Below are positions 16,608-27,500 of a stretch of 50,816 nucleotides of DNA, in pieces. The first letter of the stretch is position 1, and every line of letters starts with the position of its first letter. A program made the translations under genes and the position numbers. The stretch is from Candidatus Firestoneibacteriota bacterium (GTDB taxonomy: Bacteria > Oederibacteriota > D2-FULL-39-29 > CAIOVX01): positions 1 to 50,816 of the forward strand of contig CAIWWK010000098.1 of the NCBI GenBank assembly GCA_903916325.1, in the 5' to 3' direction. The notes under the pieces are model-generated. The model had not been told where the DNA came from and did not search any database. It saw only the letters and a list, made by a program, of their open reading frames with translations.

Positions 16608-16636
16608 ATTATGCCACACATGGCTGGAAAAGTCAA
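16608..16636 (-). promoter_or_regulatory. Promoter of the secreted YHS-protein gene
   Basis: Minus-strand TTGACT (16631-16636), 17-bp spacer, CATAAT (16608-16613). Transcription would start near 16601, leaving a leader of about 30 nt with GGAGG before ATG 16571. Confidence 0.8.
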
Positions 16637-16660
16637 CAAATTCATGTTTTTTGAATAACC

Positions 16661-16689
16661 TTGATAATTCAATTTGCTAATGTTATTAT
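16661..16689 (+). promoter_or_regulatory. Promoter of tRNA-Leu(CAA)
   Basis: Plus-strand TTGATA (16661-16666), 17-bp spacer, TATTAT (16684-16689). The predicted start lies about 8 nt before the mature tRNA 5' end at 16704. It is arranged back to back with the YHS-gene promoter. Confidence 0.75.
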
Positions 16690-16703
16690 TGAAACTCTAA
16701 AAT

Positions 16704-16787
16704 GCCGGAGTGGTGGAATTGGTAGACGCAGAGGACTCAAAATCCTCCGACTTCACGGTCATGAGAGTTCGATTCTCTCCTCCGGCA
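16704..16787 (+). tRNA. tRNA-Leu (anticodon CAA)
   Basis: An 84-nt class II tRNA. The acceptor stem GCCGGAG pairs with CTCCGGC, with discriminator A. The D arm has the GGTAGACGC loop, and the anticodon stem GAGGA/TCCTC encloses CTCAAAA, giving anticodon CAA (reads UUG). A long variable arm (GACTTCACGGTC) and a T arm with GTTCGATTC follow. The 3' CCA is not encoded and must be added after processing. A promoter lies just upstream; I see no clear terminator, so the downstream cyclase gene may be reached by read-through. Confidence 0.97.
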
Positions 16788-16796
16788 TATGATACG

Positions 16797-16831
16797 ATTG
16801 CTGATTACTAATTGCTTATTGCTAATTCACC
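16797..16831 (+). repeat. 7-nt imperfect tandem repeat between tRNA-Leu and the cyclase gene
   Basis: Five units with an exact 7-nt period: ATTGCTG, ATTACTA, ATTGCTT, ATTGCTA, ATTCACC. It starts 10 bp after the tRNA. It parallels the 8- and 9-nt arrays in other spacers but has a different unit. Confidence 0.7.
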
Positions 16832-16864
16832 TCTTCCCAGGGTTCAACGTCAAAAAGGACGGCA

Positions 16865-17506
16865 ATGAAAACGGAATTCATAGACATTACTTTACCGGTA
16901 AAGCCGGGCATGCTCAGATGGCCAGGGGACGCATTGGTTCGTGTAAGGAAAATCAAAGAAATGAATAAGGGCGCCGGAAACAACCTTAGCTCGATTTCTC
17001 TTGGCTCGCATGCCGGCACGCACATGGACGCTCCTCTTCATTTCTTTGCGAACGGGAAAAGCCTGGATAAGATGCCTATAGAGGCGGTTATCGGACCGGC
17101 AAGAGTTGTTGAAATTAAGGATGAAGAATGCGTGAAAGTCAGTGAACTGGCGCGATTCAATTTCCGCAAGGGCGAGCGGATACTTATTAAAACCAGGAAC
17201 TCATGTTTTATTAAGGAGCGCAGCTTTAGGAAAAACTTCGTTTACATCTCTCTTCCGGCCGCGAAATACATTGTGTCACGAGGTGTTATGACAGTTGGTG
17301 TAGATTATCTTTCCGTTGGAGGGTTCAAAAAAGACGGTCCCGAGGTGCACAGAACCCTTCTTGGAGCCGGAATTTGGATCATCGAAGGACTGGACTTAAC
17401 CAAGGTCAGATCCGGGAAATATAACCTTTTTTGCCTGCCACTGAAAACCACAGGACTTGAAGGCGCTCCGGCAAGGGTTGTGGTAAGAAAACAAAAAGGG
17501 TTATAA
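16865..17506 (+). CDS. Cyclase-family metal-dependent hydrolase (kynurenine formamidase-like)
   Basis: A 213-residue protein of the putative cyclase family (PF04199). It carries the metal motif HAGTHMDAPLHF (family HxGTHxDxPxH) at about residues 50-61. The N-terminal IDITLPVKPGMLRWPGD and later VGVDYLSVGGF and HRTLLGAGIWIIEGLDL also fit. Relatives include bacterial kynurenine formamidase and isatin hydrolase, which open amide or lactam bonds with manganese or zinc. No other tryptophan-degradation gene is nearby, so the substrate cannot be assigned. ATG at 16865 has AAGGA eight bases upstream. It is one of only two complete plus-strand protein genes here, and its TTA TAA end begins a short repeat array. 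Confidence 0.85.
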   Translation: MKTEFIDITLPVKPGMLRWPGDALVRVRKIKEMNKGAGNNLSSISLGSHAGTHMDAPLHFFANGKSLDKMPIEAVIGPARVVEIKDEECVKVSELARFNFRKGERILIKTRNSCFIKERSFRKNFVYISLPAAKYIVSRGVMTVGVDYLSVGGFKKDGPEVHRTLLGAGIWIIEGLDLTKVRSGKYNLFCLPLKTTGLEGAPARVVVRKQKGL

Positions 17507-17523
17507 AGTTTATAGGTTTATAT
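17500..17523 (+). repeat. 8-nt array starting at the cyclase stop codon
   Basis: GTTATAAA, GTTTATAG, GTTTATAT follow one another. The TAA stop (17504-17506) is inside the first unit. The array reads in the sense direction of the gene, as do the arrays after ribH, ribE and ispG. Confidence 0.7.
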
Positions 17524-17587
17524 GCCGCGCTCCGCGTGTCATATTTTAACAGGTAGGATATTCTTCATGCCAGACTCCGTCTGGCAT
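17522..17587. repeat. Two related TCC-loop hairpins in a convergent spacer
   Basis: ATGCCAGAC-TCC-GTCTGGCAT (17567-17587) is a perfect 9-bp palindrome. Upstream, ATGCCGCGC-TCC-GCGTGTCAT (17522-17542) has the same outline with one mismatch and one G-U pair. Neither has a following T-run. They lie between the converging cyclase and PorV-like genes, where they may slow transcription or be REP-like elements. Confidence 0.6.
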
Positions 17588-17622
17588 AGCAAAAATAGGT
17601 TAGTAAAGTAAGAGCCTAACAA

Positions 17623-18537
17623 CTATTTTGAATCGAACATAAACGAAACCGAGAAAGTATGCGTGGTTCCGAGGTCTCCGAAGGGCACATAGGCGTAGTC
17701 TACGCTGATGTTTCCGATTACCAAACCTGCTCCCGCGGTCAGTCCAACCACATCGCTGTTCTTTAATGTGTATCCAACTCTTAATGCTCCGGACATGGAA
17801 CTGTCCAGCCTGAGTTTGTATTCCGCTCCCACAGCTGCGTACAGGCTTGAATCTGAAGGCGCTACTGCATCTACCGCCAACAGCAAGTCTTTCATTACAT
17901 TCCCAGATATACCCGCTTTTACAGATAGCGGCACTGTGAATGCGTCCGAGACAAACTTTCCTCCGAATCCCAGGTTGTAAATACCGATTGCTCCTGTTGC
18001 CTGAATATCTCCAAGTTTTAGCGGCTGCATAACTCCCGCGTCAATACAAAACGCGCTGGCCGTAGACACGATGCTCAACGATGCGTACTTTACCGTTACT
18101 CCCAGACTTAAATCATTCAGTTTAGCAGCATAGCTTGCCTCTATCACAAGATCCGCCGGGTTGAAGGTTCCTGTGGTGAGTCCCGTCGTGTCGGTCTGCG
18201 GGATGCTCCCGTAGTTCAAGTACTTCACCCCAATACCTACCCTGTCATTTCCCATCGGCATCGCAACCGAGACCCATTCGTAGCTCGTATCTCCAAACCA
18301 GATGGAGTGCATGAAGGTTGCTGTGGGTTTCGTCAGGGTGTTTAATCCTGCCGGATTCCAAAACACAGCCGTTGAATCATCAGCTATTGAAGTAAACGCT
18401 TCTCCCATTCCTTGCGCTCTCGCTCCCGCAGGCAGGTTCAATACTGCAGCTCCCGTCGTTCCGTTGTCGCTACTACTGAAGGCCAGCGCTGCAGTTGCCA
18501 TCAATGTTCCGGCTACGATAATAATTAGTTTTTTCAT
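17623..18537 (-). CDS. PorV/PorQ-like outer-membrane beta-barrel protein
   Basis: A 304-residue protein with a signal peptide (KKLIIIVAGTLMATAALAFS). The family opening AAVLNLPAGARAQGMGEAFT continues DDSTAVFWNPAGLN, as in the PorV/PorQ and UPF0164 FadL-like barrels. The remainder alternates in beta-strand fashion and ends in phenylalanine-rich strand FSVSFMFDSK. In Bacteroidota PorV shuttles type-9 cargo to the surface sortase; in other phyla the role is unproven. Its ATG overlaps the stop of the giant protein gene by 4 bp (ATGA), so it is co-translated with it, which hints that it helps export or anchor that protein. That link is inference; no PorU or other type-9 component is in the window. 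Confidence 0.82.
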   Translation of the reverse strand: MKKLIIIVAGTLMATAALAFSSSDNGTTGAAVLNLPAGARAQGMGEAFTSIADDSTAVFWNPAGLNTLTKPTATFMHSIWFGDTSYEWVSVAMPMGNDRVGIGVKYLNYGSIPQTDTTGLTTGTFNPADLVIEASYAAKLNDLSLGVTVKYASLSIVSTASAFCIDAGVMQPLKLGDIQATGAIGIYNLGFGGKFVSDAFTVPLSVKAGISGNVMKDLLLAVDAVAPSDSSLYAAVGAEYKLRLDSSMSGALRVGYTLKNSDVVGLTAGAGLVIGNISVDYAYVPFGDLGTTHTFSVSFMFDSK

Positions 18538-21500
18538 CTCTGCACCGCCAGTTTAAACATCCGCTGCGTCCCGCCGCCTTTTATCAACACCACATACACT
18601 CCGCTTGCCACCTTCTGACCGGAATTATTAGTTCCGTCCCAGGTAGTTATGCCGCTTCCGGCTACAACATTAATCGACTTTACCTTGATTCCCGTTATCG
18701 TATACATAGATATCGTGCAATCGCTTATCAGGTTCGCAAATGTAAAGACCCCGTTATTGGGGTTATACGGATTCGGGTAAAGATTGACATTCTGAAGGTT
18801 TGCAGATGCCTTCATCATCAGGATTGCAAAGGTCGTAAAGTGCCGAAGCGTTGCCTCCACCCTTCTTTCCGCAGGGTAAACCGTGGAATGCAATATTACC
18901 CACCGGTTGTTGATTGTGTCATAATACCCTATCTGGAAGCCGGTCTCCTCATACGCCGCGGCTTCCGCGGCCGTATAATACAGATTGATGGTGATATCCT
19001 GCTGCGGAGTGAATCCCACCGGGCCTGTAATCTCTACTCCCACAACACAGGGGGTAAGCCCATCCCTGTCAGGCGCAGGAATAGACGCCGTCGGCTTAAT
19101 GGTCAAGGTTACTGTTCCCGTAAAAGTTCCCGCAGGCACCTCCACGTCTATCTGCCCGTGACCTAAATCCGCCGCCTGGACGGTTACGGTGGTGGTAGAG
19201 CTCTGGGAAACTGTAACCGTCGTTGCGGAGCTGGTCACTACAAACTGCAGGCCGCTTGAGGCGTTTGTTCCTCCCGCAGCTGTTACAAGCAAATCATAAG
19301 TTCCCGCGGCTATGCCTGTGGGAATGACCACATTGTTTATCGCGGTATCGGCAGTTACGCTAAAGGAGGATATTCCCGCGCCGCCAAGAGTTATTGCAGT
19401 TACGGTATTACTGTTGATTCCTCCAAAGAAACCGGAGCCGGTCACATTCAGGGTCACTATGGTAAGGTTGGAGCTTGTGGTTAAGCTTAGGCTGCTGACC
19501 GTGGGAGCCGGCGTTGTGACGGTGAATCTGTCTGAGGCTGATGTTATGCTGATTCCGCCAAGCGCTGTGACCGTAATATCGTAAACTCCAACTGCTTTGC
19601 CTAACGGTATTACCACTCCCGTTATCGTGCTGTCGTTTATTGCGGGGCCTGAGGGAATAACCTGGCTTCCAAGTTTGACTGAGGAAACTGTATTGCTGTT
19701 CACTCCTCCGAAGAATCCGCTGCCGGTTATACTGATAGTTGTTGCTCCAAGATTGGAGCCCGTGTTTACGCTTAAATTGCTGATGACCGGTACAGGCGAA
19801 ATGACTGTTATGGCCGTTGTGGCCGCAGCGCTCTCGTTGCCTATCGCGTCAAGCGCAGTCACGCTGAAGTTGTTTACCCCGAGCACAAGATTAACAGTCT
19901 TCTGCCAGGCGGTTGAAGAAACTATGCTCACGCCTGTCGTGCTGCCGTTAACTTTCATTGAGGCAGCGTCAGTTGCTTTTGTTCCGCTGAGCAACTGTGT
20001 AGTTATACTTGTCGGTGAAGTTACTGCGCTTATAATCGGTACTGACGGCGGTATCGTATCTAACAAGATTGCGGTTGTTGCAGTCGTGCTTGAGTTTCCT
20101 GCCGCGTCAAGCGCCGTTACGCTGAAGCTATTATTCCCTTCTGACAAGTTGACTGACGCCTGCCAGGTCGTTGACGACAGGATACTTACTCCGGTCGTTC
20201 CGCCATTAACTTTGATGACCGCCGCATCCGTCACCTTCGTTCCGGTTAGCATCTGTGTAGTTACATTTGTAGGCGATGTAACCGCATTGATTACCGGAAC
20301 CGCAGGAGGTATGGTATCCAGCGTAATTGCCGTTGTTGCCGCTGTGCTTGAGTTTCCGACAGCGTCAAGCGCTGTCACGCTGAAGTTATTGACTCCCTCG
20401 TTCAGATTAACTGCGGCCTGCCAGTTCGTGCTTGAGAGTATGCTTACTCCGGTTGTGCCGCCGTTAACTTTGATGACCGCCGCATCCGTCACCTTCGTTC
20501 CGGTTAGCACCTGCGTAGTCACATTTGTCGGTGAGGTAACCGCATTGATGACAAGTACTGCGGGAGGTATCGTGTCAAGCGTGATTGCCGTTGTTGCAGC
20601 CGTACTTTCGTTACCTACAGCGTCAACCGCTGTTACGCTGAAGTTATTTACTCCCTCGTTCAGGTTAACTGCTGCCTGCCAGGTCGTTGACGACAGGATG
20701 CTAACTCCGGTTGTTCCGCCGTTAACTTTGATGACCGCCGCATCCGTCACCTTGGTTCCGGTTAACATTTGGGTAGTCACATTTGTCGGCGATGTCACCG
20801 CGTTGATGGCAGGTACCGCAGGCGGTATCGTATCTAACAAGATTGCGGTTGTCGCTGCAGTGCTTGAATTTCCAACCGCGTCAACTGCCGTCACGCTGAA
20901 GCTGTTTGCTCCCTCGTTCAGGTTGACAGACGCCTGCCAGGTTGTTGACGACAGGATGCTTACTCCCGTCGTTCCGCCGTTAACTTTGATAACCGCTGCG
21001 TCTGATGCCTTTGTTCCTGTGAGAAGTTGTGAAGTCACATTTGTAGGAGATGTCACCGCGTTGATTACCGGTACCGCAGGCGGTATCGTATCCAGCGTGA
21101 TGGCCGTTGTAGTTGCTGCGCTCTCATCGCCGACCGCGTCAAGCGCCGTCACGCTGAAGCTGTTGTTCCCTTCTGTCAAATTGACTGACACCTGCCAGGT
21201 TGTTGACGAGAGTATGCTGACTCCCGTCGCGCTCCCGTTTACTTTTATTGCATTTGCGATTGTCGCTTTCGTTCCCGTCAGGAGCTGGGTAGTTATATTC
21301 GTGGGAGAGGTCACCGCGCTAATGGTTGGCGCCGCCACAGTTGTGGTTACTGTGAATCTGTCGTTAGATGAGGTGGCGCTTATTCCCCCTGACGTCGTTA
21401 CCGTAATATCGTATGTTCCTATTGTTAATCCCGCAGGGATGATCACACCGGTTATCGCGCTGTCATTTGAAGCTGTGTATGCCGTAAGGGCAGTTGTCCC

Positions 21501-24500
21501 GAGTGTAACCCCTGAAACTATGCTGCTGCTTCCTCCCCCGAAAAATCCGGAACCGGTGATATTCAGCGATGTTGATACAAGGTTTGATCCGCTGTTCGTA
21601 CTGATACCGCTCACAACAGGCACTGGCGTCAGCGAAGTTACTGTGTACTTATCCGCCGAAGTGGTCGCACTTGTTCCGCCGAGAGCTGTTACAGTTACAT
21701 CGTAGGTTCCCGCCGACAAGCCGGAAGGTATTACTACTCCCGGTAGCGTGCTGTCATTTGAAACTCCGCTATACGCCAATGTTGTCGTGCCCAGCATTAC
21801 CGCAGATACAGTGTTGCTTCCGACTCCTCCAAAGAACCCGCTTCCGGATACCGTTATCGTCACATTGGAAGTATTCGCTCCGTTATTTGCGCTAAGAGCC
21901 GTTACGGTCGGCGCGGGCGTTGTCACCGTGTATTTATCCGCCGAAGTGGTTGCGCTTATGCCTCCGGGGGTTGTTACCGTGACATCATACGTTCCAAGAC
22001 CAAGCCCCGCCGGGATTATTACTCCGGGTATTGTGCTGTCGCTGGACGCTGGGCTGAAGGGAAGGCTTCCGGTCCCGAGCTTTACCGCTGAAACCACGCT
22101 GCTTCCAGCGCCCCCGAAGAAGCCGTAACCGGATACCGTTATCGTCGCGGGACTAATATTTGCTCCGTTATTCACGCTCAATCCCGAAACAACGGGCGCC
22201 AGGGCAGTTACCGTATATATGGAAGTCGCTGTCGCGCTGTTTGACATCCCTCCCAGCATTCCTACCGCCGAGATTGTGGCCGAGGTTGACTGCGTGAACG
22301 GGCCTGAATACACGGTCGAGCCGCCGTTCGGCGTTGTTCCGTCCTTGGTGTAGTATATTGTGGCGCTGCTGGTCGCCGTGGAAATGGTTATTGTGACCGC
22401 GCCGGTGTAGGTTCCGGACGCAGGGGTAATTACCGGCGTTGCTACAGGAGAAGCCCCGATAACTCCAAACTTCTGTGAACTCGCAGAGTTTGTTCCGATA
22501 TGCGTCGTTACCTTTATGTTGTATGAACCGCCGGCTATGCCCGCAGGAACAACTGCTCCGCTGATGGAAGTGTCCGTTATAAGAGCGCCGATAATAGCAA
22601 GCTGTGTGTTTCCCGCATCGTCAAACGCAACGGAAGTAACATCCGCGCTCCCCACGCTTCCGTAGAAACCGCTTCCGGTAATGGTCACGGTTGTCACTGC
22701 CGCTTGCGCCGCGCTGACAGGCGTTACTCCCGTTACAACCGGCGCGTCCTTAGACTCGTAGAACCCCGCGTCCCACTTTACATCTCTCGTTGCGCCAAAG
22801 TAGTCCGTCGTGAAAACAGAAGACAGGTCTGCCCCGAGGAATTTCGCGGGAGACAACCGAGTCAGTTTATAATCACCGGGCGTGGCACCGTTGTTGTTAA
22901 CCAGAGCAGGATCGCCATATATAGAATTTGTGTCTCCACCAAGCCCGCTCGCTTTCCATGAAGCAATATTTGCATAAACAGTACCGGCCCACGAAACCAG
23001 CCCTCCTGTCCCGCTCACTCCAGATGGTATATAGTAGCAGTTGTTATTTATCGTGGTATTTGAGACAGAAGTTGGGGTAAGGGTGATCAGCTGTTGATTG
23101 GAAAGGACCGGCTTGTAGCAAACGATATTATTTAGAAGCGTTGAGCCCGCGTTTGTGCTGGTGCTGGTATTGAGTAAAGCGCCGTTGATTATAGTGTTAT
23201 TATATATTTTAAAGGGAGTGATGTTCGTATACGAATATATCGGCCCCCTGGACTGGCTGATAAACAAATTATTATAAATAGCGCAATTGGTCGCGGTGGA
23301 GGCGCTCCAATATATCCCGTCAGACCTGCTCGGATAATTATTGTAGAACATATTATTCCTTATTATATAATTATCCGCGGTCGGCTGTGTGACATAAAGA
23401 TGAGTCCCTGCGCTGGAGGCCGTTTGCGGGATAACCTGATTGAAAAGTTTGTTCCCGTCAATCACCATCATTGTGGCTTGCATCTGAATCCCGGTATTAT
23501 CAAAAATATTATTAATAATAGTCGTATACGAAGTATTAACTTTTGCGCCTGTGTTTATGCCCCAGGCTGGAAGCGCTCCGGACTTAAAATAGCAATTTGT
23601 CACAACGGACCCGCCGGTAAACAGGTTGGAGAAATTAATCCCGTAACTCAAACAATCGGTAATCGTCAGGCTGTCATAGGTTGTATTGGTGGCATTCGCC
23701 CCGAGGCCTATTCCGTTAGCGGCATTCTTTATTGATAGATTTGAGAATGTAATAAAACTTTGCGCCCCGGTAATGGTTATACAAACCGGTCTGGTATTTT
23801 GCCCGTCTATGACCGCGGTCTCGCCTAAGGCGCCTGCAATTGTCAGCGGGTGAGTCCCGCCTGCAACGCCAAAAGTCTTGTTTAGTGTAACGGTTTCCGG
23901 ATAAGTTCCGGCATGAATCCTCACAAGGACGGGTTTCCCCATATCAGCCGCGTAGGCGCCGTCAAGGCTCATTTGGTTTATTGCGGAGGTGATAGTATTA
24001 AACGGATATCCGCCCGGCCCGACTTCGTAGACAGACTGAAGCAAATTGGCGGCGGGCCTGTAAAAGAGTCCGCCTGCTGAAGTGCTGTTTGTTCCTCCGC
24101 CGTTGGTAACCTGGGCGTAACATGTTACAGCCGAGCTGCTCGTTCCGGCATTCGCGACAAAACCCAGAGGTATCACGGCTACAATGGTTGCGTCGTCCGT
24201 CGCTGTGAAAGACGAAGGCGCGAGCAGTATGGTGGCAATCGCCGGAGACGTTACTACAAGCCTCAGAGCAGAAATATTTGGGGAGCCCGTGCCTCCGAAG
24301 AATCCGCTGCCTGCAATGGTAACTGTCGCAGGCGCTGTACTCCCGCCTGTGTTCGGAGTTACGGCCGATACCGCCGGACCAGAAACGGCGGAAGTAAGCA
24401 TAAAACCTGTGGAAGCGTTCACTGGGCTTGTGTTGCTCAGCGCCGTGGTCATCGTTCCCGTGCTGTTCTTTATCCTCAGATTATAGGAACCCTGCTCAAA

Positions 24501-27500
24501 ACCCGCGGGAATGATAATATTGGAAATACTGCTGTCTGATGCGACGCTGTAGGACGACATAACAATAGTGGAGAGAGTTCCCGACGCCTTCTCGAGAGTT
24601 ACGGAAACAATATCTGCCGAGTTTGAACCGGCAAAGAATCCAGTGCCGCTGACAGAGACCGTGACCAGGGCGGAGCTTGAACCATTGTTGGGTGTTATTG
24701 AAGCCACCGAGGGCGCAGGAGTTGAAACAGTGAATTTAGTTGAAGATACCGCGTTTGCCGTTGACCAGGTTGACACCAATACATTATAGATTCCCGCCCG
24801 GACACCCGCAGGGAAGATCGCGTTGGTAATCGCGGCTGTTCCCACGCCTCCGAAGACCGTCGTAACCGTCGGAGAAGTTGTGTCAAAAGCGATCCCCGTG
24901 ACTATTACGCCCGAAGTATAGCTCGCGACCGCGAAATTGGTGCCTGTAATAGTGCTTATGGTGATAGACGAAGTGTTGACTGCGGTTAAGGGGCTTAACG
25001 CGGTAACCGTCGGCAGCATTATGACCGTGACCACCGAAGATGAGTTTATCTGGCTTGTCACATTTGAAGTGGAAACAACTCTCGCGTTATAAGTGCCGAA
25101 GGTCATGCCGGAAGGCGCCAGTATGTTATTGATAAGCGTATCGCTTACGACTGAGAAGGAAGTTATCGCGTAATTGCAGAGGCTTGCGGCAAGTGTCGTC
25201 GAGGGTGTTCCGACCGTGTTTGAGGTCCTCTCAAGCCTGAGGCTTGAAACCCCTCCCAGGAAACCGCCGCCCGTTACGGAGATAAAATTAGCTGAGGAAT
25301 TTGTGATAGCGCTCGGAGAAACACCGGAAACCCCGAGTATCAGCGTGAATAAACCCGCGGATGATGTTACGCTTGTTCCTCCGAGAGCCGTGACCTGCGT
25401 ATAATATGAGCCGAGCGGAATGCCGGGAGGAATTATCACACCGGGCAGAGCAGTATCGCTTGAAGCAGGACCGAACGTCAGGCTGTTCGTTCCCAGCTTT
25501 ACGGAAGAAACCGTACTGCTCCCTATTCCGCCGAAGAAGCCAACGCCGGAAACTGTCAAGGTGACTGTGCCGGAGCCGATTGAAGAGCTAAGGGCTGTTA
25601 AGACCGGCAGGGGAGTTGTTACAGAATACCTGTCTGAAACAGAAGTCGGGCTTGACCCTCCCCCCGTTGTAACCACAAAATCATAAGTGCCGGTCATAAG
25701 GCCCGGAGGAACAATAACGCTTGCTATGGAACTGTCATTTACCACGCTGAATGAAGAAATATTATTTGGGCCAAGCGCCACAGAGTAAACATTGCCGCTT
25801 CCCGTGCCTCCGAAGAAGCCGCTTCCACTGACAGTAATAGTAGCAGGAGAAAGGTTTGACCCTGCGGCGGAACTCAACCCGCTTACGGTAGGAGCCGCTG
25901 CCGAAATAGCGTATTTATCAACCGAGGAGGTCTGGCTTGCCGCGCCTCCGGACGTTACGATCAGGTCATATGTACCTGCAGGAGTTCCCGCCGGAAGGAT
26001 CGCCCCTGTAATGCTTGAATCGCTTACAACAGAATAGCCGTAAAGAGTAGCCGGTCCGATATTTACGGCATTTACGGAATTGACCCCGATGCCGCCGAAG
26101 AATCCCGACCCGGTAATGTTCAGCGTTGCCGGAGCAAGATTGGAACTTGCGTTCAGGCTAAGTCCGTTGACGGAGGGAACTATGCGGAAAACCTCATATT
26201 TGCCGCTAGAGGAAGTGACGCTGGTTCCTCCGAGCGCCGTAACCGTCAGGTCGTAGGTACCAAGTGCAATACCCGGCGGAATTACTACCCCTGGTATTAC
26301 GCTGTCGCTTGACGCGGGGCCGTAAGACAGGGATAGCGTTCCAAGCATTACCGATGAGACCGTACTGCTCCCAACGCTTCCGAAGAACCCGGAACCTGAA
26401 ACATTTAGAGTAACCGTCACATAAGTTGACCCGGCGGACACGCTCAGACTGTTGACGGCAGGAACAGGCGCGGTGGTTGTTGCCAAATATTGATCTGCAA
26501 TGGAAGTGAGGCTCGTCCCGCCTAGCGCGGTCACGGAAATGTCATAAGTTCCTTTCTGGATTCCGTACGGGATGACTACTCCCGGAATTAAGCTGTCGCT
26601 CGTTGCCGCTCCGAAAACAAGACTCATTGTTCCAAGGTTTACAGCCATGACAGTGCTGCTTCCAAGCCCGCCGAAGAAGTTTGAACCGTTTATGCCGATG
26701 GTTACGGGGCCGAGGTTTGAACCGGTTGGCGGGACCAGAGATGTGACAACAGGCAGTGGAGCTGTCGTGGTTACCGCGTATTTGCCTCCGGCTGAAGTAA
26801 CGCCTGTTCCTCCAAGAGTTGTCACCGAAATATCATAGGTCCCGATCCGGAGAACTCCGGGAATCACGACGCCGGGCAGGGTACTGTCATCCGAGGCCGG
26901 GCTGAAGGCGATTGAAAGCGTGCCGAGCTTCACTCCCGTCACAATGCTGCTGCCCGCGCCTCCGAAGAAACCGGTTCCGTTTACGTATATCGTTGTCGGA
27001 GCGCTATTCATGCCGCTAGAGGGATTAAGCGAAACAACGGCAGGAACCGGCGGGATTATAAAGAGGTTTGAATTTGAGACAGCGCTTGTTCCGGCAGACG
27101 TGCTTATCTGCAGGTGGTAGACTCCGCGCGGCGTTCCCGCAGGGACCACCACTCCGTTCATTGCCTTGTAGCTTACTACAGAGTACGAACTGAGCGTCAC
27201 TGTCGTTCCTGTTGTGCCGGTAAGCTGCACGCAAGTCACCGAATTGCTTCCGGTTCCCGCGTTGAAGCCTTCTCCGTTTACTGTCAGGGTTGCCGCTCCG
27301 CCGTTTACCGCCATACCCGGCGAGATGTCAATTATCCTTGGCACCGGCGGAGTCAGAATGAACTGTGTGAAGGCGGTCATCGCGCTGATGCCCGTGCCGT
27401 TCACGATGCGGAGGTCGTAAGTGCCCAGAGCTGCTCCGCGCGGAAGCACTGCCCCGGTGATTATGCTGTCGTTCAGGACTGAGTATCCTGACAGCGTGAT

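Noticed and set aside
16572-16619. N-terminal extension of the YHS protein to 16619
   Set aside because: It overlaps the promoter's -10 box (16608-16613), has no Shine-Dalgarno, and precedes a clear signal peptide with GGAGG at ATG 16571.
19597-21705. A 702-codon plus-strand open frame with hydrophobic repeats, resembling a membrane protein
   Set aside because: It is exactly antisense to the Ig-like repeats of the giant protein. Its repeats mirror the 258-bp DNA repeats, and it has no ribosome site or family motif.
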